A stretch of 33,832 nt of DNA from Pseudomonadota bacterium (lineage in GTDB: Bacteria > Pseudomonadota > Alphaproteobacteria > Caulobacterales > Caulobacteraceae). Each line of letters starts with the position of its first letter. Position 1 is the first letter of the stretch. Under the pieces are notes generated by a model, which worked only from the letters and a program-made list of their open reading frames with translations, ran no database searches and was not told where the DNA came from. Below, in pieces: positions 16,640 through 24,433 of the stretch. The translations under genes were made by a program, and so were the position numbers. Location: NCBI GenBank assembly GCA_023424215.1, contig JAFAEC010000026.1, forward strand, positions 1-33,832, written 5' to 3'.

Positions 16640-16654
16640 TTAATGGAACCCTAA
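16640..16654. promoter_or_regulatory. CtrA-like motif upstream of transglycosylase gene
   Basis: TTAA-N7-CTAA, one mismatch from TTAA-N7-TTAA, 26 nt upstream of the transglycosylase start on the minus strand and 117 nt before the TonB-like gene on the plus strand. A further TTAA lies at 16620-16623. CtrA control is inferred. Confidence 0.45.
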
Positions 16655-16770
16655 TACGCGGAGCGGGCGGCAAGGCCATTTCAAGGCGAAGCTCGCCCAA
16701 AACTTGCCGTAACGTCAGCGCTCAACTTGGCCGTGGGACGCTGTGGGGACAGTGACAGGGATGAACGGCC

Positions 16771-17511
16771 ATGATGATCAGAACCGCAGGCGGCCCCGGA
16801 CTGGTGAGCCCCATCGACTTCCACGAGCGGCGGGGGGCCCGCCTCTCCCGTAGCGCCTGGATCGCCATCGGCGTCGTCGCCGCGGCCCACCTCGGCGTCG
16901 GCGCGGCCTTGTATTACCAGCGCTTTGAGCTGCAGCTGCCGCCGCCAGCGAAGGAAGGACCGATCATCCAGGTCACGACCTGGGCCCCGCCCAAGCCTCA
17001 GCCAGAGGAGACGAAGTCCGAGCCGCGCGCCGCCAACGCGCCGATCCATCGCCCCGACGCTCCGCCCCGCGAGGTCGAGACCGCACCGGTCGTGTTCAAC
17101 GACGACGTGACCGAAAGCGGCCCGATCGTCACCCTGGGCACGGTGGTCGACAAACCTGTGGAGGACGCGCCGCCGGCCCGCTCGGCCGAGCCTGAACCGG
17201 CCCCGGCGCCCGCCGTCATCCGCAATCCCAGCTGGGCGCGGCAACCGAACGCCGACCAGATGATGCGCGCCTACCCCGACCGCGCGCTCGAGCGGGGCGT
17301 CGGCGGGACAGCGACGCTGAACTGCCTGGTCCAGGCCAACGGCTCCATCGCAGGCTGCGACGTCACGGGCGAGACTCCGGCCGGTCAGGGCTTTGGCCGT
17401 GCGGCGCAGAGCTTGTCGCGTCACTTCCGCATCAACCCGCGGACGGTCGACGGAGCGGCGACCGGCTCACGGGTGGTGGTCAGCCTCCGGTTCGTGCCGC
17501 CGGCGCAGTGA
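16771..17511 (+). CDS. TonB-like energy transducer
   Basis: A 246-residue protein with the TonB layout: short cytoplasmic N-terminus, one membrane anchor (about residues 28-48, 'AWIAIGVVAAAHLGVGAAL'), a Pro/Glu/Ala-rich periplasmic spacer (about 53-150), and a C-terminal TonB-like domain (about 155-245) with 'YPDRALERGVGGTATLNCLVQANGSI' split across two strands. TonB proteins pass proton-motive force from ExbBD to outer-membrane receptors. No exbB, exbD or receptor gene is nearby, so it may be one of several TonB paralogues. It starts at the first of two consecutive ATGs. It is convergent with the next gene, with the two stop codons abutting. Confidence 0.87.
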   Translation: MMIRTAGGPGLVSPIDFHERRGARLSRSAWIAIGVVAAAHLGVGAALYYQRFELQLPPPAKEGPIIQVTTWAPPKPQPEETKSEPRAANAPIHRPDAPPREVETAPVVFNDDVTESGPIVTLGTVVDKPVEDAPPARSAEPEPAPAPAVIRNPSWARQPNADQMMRAYPDRALERGVGGTATLNCLVQANGSIAGCDVTGETPAGQGFGRAAQSLSRHFRINPRTVDGAATGSRVVVSLRFVPPAQ

Positions 17512-18519
17512 TCAGCCGAACCTGAGCGGGTCGAGGGCGGCGGCGTCGGCAACCGGCGTCCCGTCTTCGATCCCGTCGGCGACCACGCGCGCCACGAGCG
17601 GCCCCAGCAGCCAGCCGTTGCGCAAGGGCGCGAGAGCGAGATGCAGCCCGGGCGACCCCGCAGATCCCGCGAGCGGCAGGCCGTCGGCCGTGCCGCCGCG
17701 AATGCCCACACGCGGCGCTGCGGGACGGCCTTCCAGCCCCGACAACGCCCGTCCCGCCTCGACCAGGCGCCGCGAGGTCGTGGCGTCCGGCTCGAGATCG
17801 CGCCGGCCGTGCTCCATGGTCGCCCCGACCACCATGCCGCCCGGCGTCGGCACGACATAGAGACCGGGCGCCCGCAGGGTGTGTACGGGAGACGGTCCGC
17901 TGACCGGAGTCAGCTGCCCGCGCCATGGCTCGATGGCGGCGACCAGCCCGGCGGCAGGATCCGGCAGGCCGGGTATCGGCGCGGCGGCCCCGGTCGCGAG
18001 GATCAGGGTCGGCGCGGACCACGTCCGGCCGTCGGCCGTTTCGGCGCGCCACCCACCCTCCTCCGCCGACACGCGCGACACGGCCCCTCGGACCATCGTG
18101 ACGCCCTCCCCGCGGGCGAGCGCCTGCAGGGCCGGCCCCACCTCGACCCGCCAGTCGTCGGGCGTGAACACGCCGGACTCCGTGCGCCGCGCCTCGACGC
18201 CGAAGGCGGCCAGTCGCGCCATCGCCGCGTCCGGGTCGGGACCGCGCCATTCGACGCCGTCGCGATGCAGTTTCAGGTCGAAGCGGACCGCGAAATCCGG
18301 CCACAGGTCGCGGGCGCGGGTCAGGAGGGCGGCGCGCTCGGGCGTGGCGGCGTCGGAAAGGCATTCCAGGGCCGGAGCCAGCATGCCGGCGGCGGCCGAG
18401 CTGGCGTTCGGGTCGCCGGGATCGATCACCGTCACAGTATGGCCGCGCGCGCCCAGCTCCGCAGCGGTGCAGAGGCCGAGCACGCCGGCGCCGATGACGA
18501 TCACCTCGGGGGAAGACAC
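17512..18519 (-). CDS. FAD-dependent oxidoreductase, glycine oxidase (ThiO)-like
   Basis: A 335-residue flavoprotein of the D-amino-acid oxidase (DAO) family. The N-terminal dinucleotide-binding motif is 'VIVIGAGVLGLCTAAELGAR' (residues 6-25), ending in the acidic 'VTVIDPGDP'; 'SSAAAGMLAPALE' follows, as in glycine oxidases. 'PWRGQLTPV' and 'YVVPTPGGMVVGATME' in the middle and 'GGTADGLPLAGSAG...LHLA' near the end are typical of ThiO. Glycine oxidase supplies dehydroglycine for thiamine thiazole synthesis in some bacteria, but no thi genes are present here, so another small amine or amino acid substrate is possible. The start is GTG, without a clear ribosome site. Confidence 0.85.
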   Translation of the reverse strand: MSSPEVIVIGAGVLGLCTAAELGARGHTVTVIDPGDPNASSAAAGMLAPALECLSDAATPERAALLTRARDLWPDFAVRFDLKLHRDGVEWRGPDPDAAMARLAAFGVEARRTESGVFTPDDWRVEVGPALQALARGEGVTMVRGAVSRVSAEEGGWRAETADGRTWSAPTLILATGAAAPIPGLPDPAAGLVAAIEPWRGQLTPVSGPSPVHTLRAPGLYVVPTPGGMVVGATMEHGRRDLEPDATTSRRLVEAGRALSGLEGRPAAPRVGIRGGTADGLPLAGSAGSPGLHLALAPLRNGWLLGPLVARVVADGIEDGTPVADAAALDPLRFG

Positions 18520-18558
18520 GGACGGTCAGATCGACCGCCCGGCTTCCGAATGCAAGCC

Positions 18559-20403
18559 CTACTCGGCCGCGATCGCGGCGGCGCGGGCTTCCTCGACGCG
18601 GGCGACGAGGGCGGCGTGCTGGTCCCAGAGCGCCTGTGGCAGACGATCGCCGAACTTCTCGTAGAAGGCCGGGATCAGGGCGGCTTCCTCGGCCCAGACG
18701 TCGGCGTCGACGTCGAGCAGCGTCGACAGGTCGGCCTCGGCCAGGTCGAGCCCCGACAGGTCCAGCGCGTCGCGGGTCGGGACGCGGCCCACCGGCGTGT
18801 CCACCGCCGCGGCCTCGCCGTCGATGCGGCCCGCGATCCACTTCAGCACCCGGGCGTTGTCGCCGAAGCCCGGCCAGACGAACTTGCCGTCCTCATTCTT
18901 GCGGAACCAGTTGACGAAGTAGAGGCGCGGCAGCTTCGCTGCGTCGGTGCGGCCGCCCATCGACAGCCAGTGGGCGAAGTAGTCGCCCATGTTGTAGCCG
19001 CAGAAGGGCAGCATCGCGAACGGGTCGCGGCGCAGCTCGCCGACCTTGTTCTCGGCCGCGGCGGTGCCTTCAGAGGCGACCGTCGAGCCCATGAACACGC
19101 CGTGCTCCCAGTCGAAGGCCTCGGTGACCAGCGGCACGGCCGAGGCGCGGCGGCCGCCGAACAGGATGGCGTCGATCGGCACGCCCTTCGGGTCTTCCCA
19201 TTCCGGCGCGATGGCCGGGCACTGGCCGGCGGGGGCGGCGAAGCGGGCGTTCGGGTGGGCGGCGGGCTCGCCCGAGGCGGCATCGTGCGGCTGACCCTTC
19301 CAGTTGGTCAGGCCTTCCGGGGCTTCCTTGGTCAGGCCTTCCCACCAGACGTCGCCGTCGGCGGTCAGGGCGGTGTTGGTGAAGACGGTGTTCTTCGCCA
19401 GCGTGGCCAGGGCGTTCTGGTTGGTGTTGCGGCTGGTGCCCGGAGCGACGCCGAAGAAGCCGGCTTCCGGGTTCACCGCGTAGAGGCGGCCGTCGTCGCC
19501 GAAGCGCATCCAGGCGATGTCGTCGCCGATGGTCTCGGCCTTCCAGCCCGGCAGGCTGGGCTGCAGCATGGCCAGGTTGGTCTTGCCGCAGGCCGACGGG
19601 AAGGCGGCGGCGACGTACTTCGCGCGGCCCTTCGGGTCAGTCAGCTTGAGGATCAGCATGTGCTCGGCAAGCCAGCCCTCGTCGCGGGCCATGACCGAGG
19701 CGATGCGCAGGGCGTAGCACTTCTTGCCCAGCAGGGCGTTGCCGCCGTAGCCCGAGCCGTAGGACCAGATCTCGCGGGTCTCGGGGAAGTGGACGATCCA
19801 CTTCTCGTCGTTGCAGGGCCACGGCACATCGGCCTGGCCCTCGGCCAGCGGGGCGCCGAGGGTGTGCACCGCCGGCACGAACTCGCCATCGGTCCCCAGC
19901 ACCTCCAGCGCCGCCTTGCCCATGCGGGTCATGATGCCCATCGACACGGCGACGTAGCCGCTGTCGGTGATCTCGACGCCGAGGGCGGAGATCTTCGAAC
20001 CCAGGGGGCCCATCGAGAACGGCACCACGTACATGGTGCGGCCGGCCATGCAGCCGTCGAACAGGCCGTTCAGGCGGGTGCGCATCTCGACGGGATCGGC
20101 CCAGTTGTTGGTCGGGCCGGCGTCGCTCTCGTTGCCGGAGCAGATGAAGGTGCGGCTCTCGACGCGGGCCACGTCCTTGGGATCCGAGGCGGCGTAGTAG
20201 CAGCCGGGGCGCCGGGTCTGGTCGAGCTCCTTGAGGGTGCCCTTCGCGATCAGGTCGGCGACGATGGCCGACTTCTCGGCCTCGGAGCCGTCGCACCAGT
20301 GGACCCGGGCGGGCTTGGTCAGGGCGGCGATCTGCTCGACCCAGGCCACGAGACGGGCGTGGTCGGTGGGGGCCGGGTGCAGGCCGGGGATGGACTGGGT
20401 CAC
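18559..20403 (-). CDS. pckG: Phosphoenolpyruvate carboxykinase (GTP)
   Basis: A 614-residue GTP-dependent PEPCK, converting oxaloacetate and GTP to PEP, GDP and CO2 as the entry step of gluconeogenesis. The kinase P-loop 'FPSACGKTN' is at residues 268-276 and includes the hyper-reactive cysteine (Cys272) specific to the GTP class. 'YGGNALLGKKCYALR' (219-233), 'RTMYVVPFSMGPLGS' (122-136) and 'NWFRKNEDGKFVWPGFG' are further signatures. Length matches the family (about 600-620). Many proteobacteria use the ATP enzyme; the GTP form is common in Caulobacterales. The GTG start has GGAGAG 5-10 nt upstream. Monocistronic, divergent from the methyltransferase gene. Confidence 0.97.
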   Translation of the reverse strand: MTQSIPGLHPAPTDHARLVAWVEQIAALTKPARVHWCDGSEAEKSAIVADLIAKGTLKELDQTRRPGCYYAASDPKDVARVESRTFICSGNESDAGPTNNWADPVEMRTRLNGLFDGCMAGRTMYVVPFSMGPLGSKISALGVEITDSGYVAVSMGIMTRMGKAALEVLGTDGEFVPAVHTLGAPLAEGQADVPWPCNDEKWIVHFPETREIWSYGSGYGGNALLGKKCYALRIASVMARDEGWLAEHMLILKLTDPKGRAKYVAAAFPSACGKTNLAMLQPSLPGWKAETIGDDIAWMRFGDDGRLYAVNPEAGFFGVAPGTSRNTNQNALATLAKNTVFTNTALTADGDVWWEGLTKEAPEGLTNWKGQPHDAASGEPAAHPNARFAAPAGQCPAIAPEWEDPKGVPIDAILFGGRRASAVPLVTEAFDWEHGVFMGSTVASEGTAAAENKVGELRRDPFAMLPFCGYNMGDYFAHWLSMGGRTDAAKLPRLYFVNWFRKNEDGKFVWPGFGDNARVLKWIAGRIDGEAAAVDTPVGRVPTRDALDLSGLDLAEADLSTLLDVDADVWAEEAALIPAFYEKFGDRLPQALWDQHAALVARVEEARAAAIAAE

Positions 20404-20611
20404 GCGAACTCTCCTGAAACGTAAGGCCCGGCGATCTTCGCCGCCGTGGCGCCTCCCGATGCGCGATGATCACGCAATGTTTCAGGGACATGGCACCCAA
20501 GGCGACGCGAGGTCAACCGCTGCAAGTTTCAACCTCACGCGAGGCCGCGGCCGCCGCCCGCCTGCACATTTCCGGTCGCGGAGCGGCCCCGGGCGGGATA
20601 TCGAAGCGGCC

Positions 20612-21247
20612 GTGCAGACGCTCGATCCCCAGACTCGCCGCCCCGACGGGGCCCTCGCCTCGCCCGCCACCGCCCGCAACGCGGGACCGATTCTGGAGGT
20701 GCTGAAGGCGCACCTGCCGGCGCGCGGCCGCGTGCTCGAGATCGCCAGCGGAGCGGGCGAGCACGCCGTCGCCTTCGCGGGGGCCCTGCCCGGTCTGGAG
20801 TGGACGCCGAGCGAACCGTCGGCCGAAGCACGAGCCAGCATCGCGGCCTGGGCCGGGGCCGCCGCCCTGCCCAACCTGCAGGCCCCGCTGGCGCTGGACG
20901 TGCTGGACGAGGCCACCTGGCCCGGGACCTCGGTCGAGGCCGTGGTCTGCATCAACATGGTCCACATCAGCCCGTGGGCGGCGACGGAGGGGCTGATGCG
21001 GCTGGCGGGGCGGACGCTGCGGCGGCCGGGCGGGCTGCTGGTCCTCTACGGCCCCTACCGCGAGGCGGAGGTGGAGATGGCCCCGTCCAACGCCGCCTTC
21101 GACGAAAGCCTGAAGGCGCGGGATCCGGCCTGGGGGCTGCGCGATCGCGAGGCGGTCACGGCGGCGGCGAAGGCCGAGGGGCTGGCCTTCACCCTGCGCC
21201 TCGAGATGCCGGCCAACAATCTCATGCTCCTGTTCCGGGCCGTCTGA
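20612..21247 (+). CDS. DUF938 family SAM-dependent methyltransferase-like protein
   Basis: A 211-residue protein matching DUF938 (PF06080), a class I methyltransferase fold. Family-typical stretches are 'SPATARNAGPILEVL' near the N-terminus, motif I 'VLEIASGAGEHAVAFA' (about residues 41-56), 'VCINMVHISPWAATEGLM' (about 110-127) and 'LVLYGPYREAE'. The substrate is unknown. The frame stays open another 380 nt upstream, antisense to pckG, but the translation there has no family character; GTG at 20612 gives the normal length, though without a strong ribosome site. The next gene starts 1 nt after the stop, so the pair is an operon. Confidence 0.85.
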   Translation: MQTLDPQTRRPDGALASPATARNAGPILEVLKAHLPARGRVLEIASGAGEHAVAFAGALPGLEWTPSEPSAEARASIAAWAGAAALPNLQAPLALDVLDEATWPGTSVEAVVCINMVHISPWAATEGLMRLAGRTLRRPGGLLVLYGPYREAEVEMAPSNAAFDESLKARDPAWGLRDREAVTAAAKAEGLAFTLRLEMPANNLMLLFRAV

Positions 21248-21248
21248 G

Positions 21249-22004
21249 ATGGCCGTGTCGCGCACCTGGAACGGCGACGAGCCGGTCCGGCTGAACAAGT
21301 TCATGGGCCAGGCGGGCCTGTGCTCGCGGCGCGAGGCCGACGCTCTGATCGCCGACGGTCTGGTGGCCATCGACGGAGAGACGGTGCGCGACGCCGGGCG
21401 CAAGATCCAGCCGGGCCAGACCCTGACCTGGGCGGACCGGGCCGAGGCGCAGCTGGCCGAAGGCGTCACCCTCGTGCTGCACAAGCCGGTCGGCTACGTC
21501 TCGGGCCAGCCGGAGCCGGGCAAGGTCCCGGCCGTGCGCCTGCTGACCGCGGCCAACCGGCTGGGCGACGGCGCGGTTCCGGCGAAGGACGCCTCCCTGC
21601 CCCCGATCGGACGGCTGGACGAGGACTCCCGCGGCCTGCTGCTGCTGTCGTCGGACGGCGTGGTGGCGAAGGCGGTGATCGGGCCGGAGTCGGACCTCGA
21701 CAAGGAGTATCTGGTCGAGGTGGTCGGTCAGGTCACCGAGACGAAGCTGACCCGGCTGCGGCACGGGCTGGAGCTGGACGGCCGCCGGCTGAAGCCGGCG
21801 CGGGTGACGCGGATCGAGCCGCAGCGGCTGCGCTTCGTGCTGCGCGAGGGCCGCAAGCGCCAGATCCGGCGCATGTGCGAGCTGGTCGGGCTGGAGGTCG
21901 TCGACCTGCTGCGCATCCGCATCGGCCCGCTGGAGCTGGGCGACCTGCCGGAAGGGCGCTGGCGCGTCCTGACGCCGCCGGAGCGGGCGGCGCTGGTCGG
22001 CTGA
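21249..22004 (+). CDS. rluF: RsuA/RluF-type rRNA pseudouridine synthase
   Basis: A 251-residue pseudouridine synthase of the RsuA/RluB/E/F family. An S4 RNA-binding domain ('VRLNKFMGQAGLCSRREADAL', residues 13-33) precedes the catalytic domain; the catalytic Asp lies in 'GRLDEDSRGLLLL' (about 122-134), and 'REGRKRQIRRMCE' forms the RNA-contact motif near the C-terminus. The 'DKEYLVEV' and 'RQIRRMCE' pattern is closest to RluF, which modifies 23S rRNA U2604 in E. coli, but the exact target position cannot be proven from sequence alone. It follows the DUF938 gene with a 1-nt gap. An imperfect tandem repeat begins immediately after the stop. Confidence 0.87.
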   Translation: MAVSRTWNGDEPVRLNKFMGQAGLCSRREADALIADGLVAIDGETVRDAGRKIQPGQTLTWADRAEAQLAEGVTLVLHKPVGYVSGQPEPGKVPAVRLLTAANRLGDGAVPAKDASLPPIGRLDEDSRGLLLLSSDGVVAKAVIGPESDLDKEYLVEVVGQVTETKLTRLRHGLELDGRRLKPARVTRIEPQRLRFVLREGRKRQIRRMCELVGLEVVDLLRIRIGPLELGDLPEGRWRVLTPPERAALVG

Positions 22005-22109
22005 GCGGACGAAAAAACAGTCCGATGCGTCCGATGCGTCCGCTTTCGTCAGCGGTGCGGACTCAAAAACACCGTCCGATGCGTCCGATGCGTCCACTGT
22101 GTCCGCATC
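22005..22109. repeat. Imperfect 52-54 bp tandem duplication
   Basis: Two units start at 22005 and 22057. Each begins GCGGAC, has an A-rich stretch of 9-11 nt, then GTCCG, which can pair with CGGAC as a short stem. Each then repeats the 9-mer GTCCGATGC, giving an identical 22-bp block at 22020-22041 and 22074-22095. The units differ in their tails. No coding potential is evident. It lies between the rluF stop and the truncated GST. Confidence 0.8.
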
Positions 22110-22231
22110 GCACCCGCCGGAGTCAGGCGTGCACGACCGGCGCCGGTGAGGACCGGCGAAAGCTCATTCGGTTGTCAAAGACCGATCCCCGCAGACTGGA
22201 CCGCCGGTACGTCAGTATCGGTCGCAGCAAC

Positions 22232-22579
22232 TCAGGCAGCGGTCAGGGCGGGATCGGCCGCCTCGGCGGCCTTGAACGGCTTGAGCTGGTCAGCCAAGGC
22301 GCGGCGGAAGGCGGGGCGCGCCTCGGCCCGGGCGACGTAGTCGGCCAGCGCCGGATAGTCGGCGAGCATGTCGGTGTGGCGCAGGTCGCGCAGCACATGG
22401 ACCATCAGGATGTCGGCGGCGCTGAAACGGTCGCCGGCGAACCACCGGCGCGACCCGAGGGCGGCCTGCAGTTCGCCCAGGCGCTTGCGCAGCTGGGTCT
22501 CGACCGCCGGCCGGCGCAGCGGCGCCCAGGGCTCGCCGGCGTGGAAGATGTCGATGCCGGCCAGTTCGGCGACCACCAC
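22232..22579 (-). pseudogene. Truncated glutathione S-transferase (C-terminal domain only)
   Basis: An open frame of 115 residues corresponding only to the helical C-terminal domain of a glutathione S-transferase: 'RRWFAGDRFSAADILMVHVLRDL' (about residues 44-66) contains the conserved N-cap/hydrophobic staple region (S/T-x-x-D), followed by 'YPALADYVARAEARPAFRRAL'. The N-terminal thioredoxin-fold domain that binds glutathione is absent; upstream there is only about 30 nt of AT-rich promoter sequence before the divergent MarR gene. The first possible start is one of two consecutive GTG codons, without a ribosome site. It is best read as a gene remnant left by a 5' deletion, although expression of the short protein cannot be excluded. 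Confidence 0.65.
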
Positions 22580-22586
22580 AATTATG

Positions 22587-22596
22587 TTGATATCAA
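22587..22596. promoter_or_regulatory. Palindromic operator candidate of the MarR regulator
   Basis: TTGATATCAA, a perfect 10-bp palindrome in an AT-rich stretch (22579-22605) within very GC-rich DNA. It ends 13 nt before the MarR start codon, where binding would block transcription or initiation. MarR-family proteins commonly autoregulate through such short palindromes; the assignment is inferred from position. Confidence 0.5.
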
Positions 22597-22609
22597 AGTA
22601 TTTTGGATC

Positions 22610-23047
22610 ATGTCAAACGCCGCCGACTACGCCGCCACCCTGCTCGTCCGCGACACCTGCCTGTGCCTGCACGCGCAGCGGGCCGCGCGGGCGCTGGCGC
22701 GGCGTTTCGACGAGGCGTTCCGTCCGCTGGGGATCACCAGCGGCCAGTACTCCCTGCTGCACAGCCTGAACCGGCTCGCGCCGCCGACCCTCGGCCAGGT
22801 GGCCGAGGTGCTGGCCATGGACCGTTCGACGGTGACGGCCAATCTGAAGCCGCTGGAGCGGCGCGGCCTGGTCGCGGTCGGCGTCGATCCCGAGGACCGG
22901 CGTGGGCGGCGCGCCGCGCTGACCGAGGCCGGCCGGGCCCTGCTGGCGCAAGCGACGCCGATCTGGATCGAGGAGCACCGGCGCGTGGAGGCGGAGATGA
23001 CTGTGGAGCCGGAAACGCTGCGAGCCGGACTCCGGGCGATCGCCTAG
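22610..23047 (+). CDS. MarR family transcriptional regulator
   Basis: A 145-residue winged-helix regulator. N-terminal dimerisation helices are followed by the MarR DNA-binding region: 'GQVAEVLAMDRSTVTANLKPLERRGLV' spans residues 62-88, and the wing is 'DPEDRRGRRAALTEAG' (93-108). Two cysteines at positions 16 and 19 in 'RDTCLCLHAQR' could sense oxidants or electrophiles, but this is speculation. The ATG is preceded by a short GGA element, and a palindrome sits just upstream. It diverges from the truncated GST, its likely former target. It is convergent with the next gene and their stops overlap (CTAG). Confidence 0.9.
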   Translation: MSNAADYAATLLVRDTCLCLHAQRAARALARRFDEAFRPLGITSGQYSLLHSLNRLAPPTLGQVAEVLAMDRSTVTANLKPLERRGLVAVGVDPEDRRGRRAALTEAGRALLAQATPIWIEEHRRVEAEMTVEPETLRAGLRAIA

Positions 23048-23505
23048 GCGTGACCGCCCGTCGAGCGCTCCAGATCCCGAACGTCCGCATCAGCCCGACC
23101 GCCGAAGCGGGGGTCGAGGCGCTGGGCCCAGGACAGGGGCCAGGCGGAGTGGACCAGGCCGCCCGCCTCGCTCCGTCCCTGGAAGTAGAGCACCCAGACC
23201 TCGCCCTCGACAGGCAGAGGCAGGGCCATCGGGCATTCGGTGTGCTCCTCGTGCCAGAGACGGTAGCGGCCGGTCTGGGGCCAGCCCTCGACCTGCCGGG
23301 TCGTCTCGAAGGCGGCCGTGAAGGCGCGGTTGGGGCGCTCGGGGGACCGGCTCTCGACCTCGACGACGGTGGCCGTCGCCACGGTGGTCCAGCGCCCTTC
23401 GACCATGCGCTCGCCCGGCGTGTCGATGGGCCGGATGCAGGCTCCGGCCGGCCCGGGCGCGCCGAGGGCGATGGCGAGGGCGGCGAGGGCGGCGGCGCGG
23501 ATCAT
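23044..23505 (-). CDS. Secreted protein of unknown function
   Basis: A 153-residue protein with a strong signal peptide (residues 1 to about 22, 'MIRAAALAALAIALGAPG...'), followed directly by a cysteine at position 23; a second cysteine occurs in 'HTECPM'. The mature part is short and beta-rich, with 'ATATVVEVESRSPE' and 'GEVWVLYFQGRSEAGG'. I do not recognise a family. The ATG at 23505 has an excellent GGAGGAG ribosome site; the frame opens further upstream without one. It lies 75 nt downstream of the glutaredoxin-MauE gene on the same strand and could be co-expressed with it from the MerR-controlled promoter. Confidence 0.75.
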   Translation of the reverse strand: MIRAAALAALAIALGAPGPAGACIRPIDTPGERMVEGRWTTVATATVVEVESRSPERPNRAFTAAFETTRQVEGWPQTGRYRLWHEEHTECPMALPLPVEGEVWVLYFQGRSEAGGLVHSAWPLSWAQRLDPRFGGRADADVRDLERSTGGHA

Positions 23506-23580
23506 CGAACTCCTCCGGTCCGTAGGGAAACACGACCGGCCGCGCGGCGCATCCCGGCGCATACGCATCGTCAGACCCCG

Positions 23581-24363
23581 TCAGCCCGCCGGATGTCCGA
23601 GGCCCAGCGACGGGACGGCCAGCATCCACACGGCCATGCCGATCATCATCAGGTTCTCGGACAGGGAGACGAAGCCCAGCGGCACGTTCGACGAACCGCC
23701 GACGCAGGCGCACTTCAGTTCGCGCCGGTCGACATAGACCGCCTTGAACACCGAGATCGCGCCGATCCCGCCGATGAACAGGGCCACGGGGGCCGACAGC
23801 CAGGTCAGCACCCCGGCCAGCATCAGCACCCCCGCGCCCAGCTCGGCGAACGGGTACAGGTAGCCGTAGGTCGGCCAGCGCTGGGCCAGCAGGTCGTAGT
23901 TGAGGAACATGGTCGAGAATTTCTCGACGTCCTGCAGCTTGAGCATGGCCAGCAGACACATGGCCACGGCGATGAAGTTGGGCAGGACCATCCAGCCGAC
24001 CGCGCCTATCGACAGCAGGTCGATGGCGGCGGCGATCAGGGCGGCGACGGCGAACACCGCCAGCACCGGGACGTAGCTGGTCGCGCCGGGCTCGGGGACC
24101 TTCTGCCCGAAGTGGCGCCGAAGGTCGTCGTGGCCGCCGATGCGGACGCCGTCGATGAAGGTCTGCGGCGTGGTCTGCACCCCGTGCCCGGCCTTGAAGG
24201 CGTCGGTCTCGGCGCGGGTGGTCAGGTGGCGGTCGTCGACCGCATACCCCTTGCGGCGCAGCAGCCAGAGCGACTTGCGCCCGTAGGGGCAGACATGGTC
24301 TGGCATGACCATGCGGTGGAGCACGGCGGTCTTCTTTCCGTGGGGAGTCTGGTGGGCGGACAT
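23581..24363 (-). CDS. Glutaredoxin-MauE/DoxX fusion membrane protein
   Basis: A 260-residue two-part protein. Residues about 13-88 are glutaredoxin-like: 'VCPYGRKSLWLLRRKGY' with a single active-site cysteine (Cys25; the second Cys of CPYC is Gly) and the cis-proline segment 'TTPQTFIDG' (64-72). Residues about 97-255 form four or more membrane helices of the MauE/DoxX type, with a 'CAC' pair (218, 220) in a loop. MauE-like proteins act in disulfide or redox chemistry at the membrane. The ATG at 24363 is just after a MerR-type promoter, so it is probably induced by the divergent MerR protein in response to metal or thiol stress. The exact substrate is unknown. Confidence 0.85.
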   Translation of the reverse strand: MSAHQTPHGKKTAVLHRMVMPDHVCPYGRKSLWLLRRKGYAVDDRHLTTRAETDAFKAGHGVQTTPQTFIDGVRIGGHDDLRRHFGQKVPEPGATSYVPVLAVFAVAALIAAAIDLLSIGAVGWMVLPNFIAVAMCLLAMLKLQDVEKFSTMFLNYDLLAQRWPTYGYLYPFAELGAGVLMLAGVLTWLSAPVALFIGGIGAISVFKAVYVDRRELKCACVGGSSNVPLGFVSLSENLMMIGMAVWMLAVPSLGLGHPAG

Positions 24364-24398
24364 GGGGCTTCTCCGTTGCCGGCTAACGATCCGCGCCC

Positions 24399-24430
24399 AA
24401 TGTAGGGTCCGGACCATGGTACGGAGTCAA
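24399..24430 (-). promoter_or_regulatory. MerR-type promoter/operator of the glutaredoxin-MauE gene
   Basis: On the minus strand, -35 TTGACT (24430-24425) and -10 TACATT (24404-24399) are separated by 20 bp, the overlong spacer typical of MerR-activated promoters. Within it lies a 22-bp dyad (24406-24427): GGTCCGGACC-AT-GGTACGGAGT, with 7 of 10 arm positions symmetric. TTGACTCCGTAC is the same core as in mercury-resistance operators. The operator also overlaps the leader and ribosome site of merR, so autorepression is likely. Confidence 0.75.
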
Positions 24431-24433
24431 GGC

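Noticed and set aside
17641..20424. 927-codon plus-strand open frame opposite the ThiO-like gene and pckG
   Set aside because: It is antisense to two clearly recognised genes; its translation is Gly/Arg/His/Gln-rich without domains. Long antisense frames are expected at this GC content.
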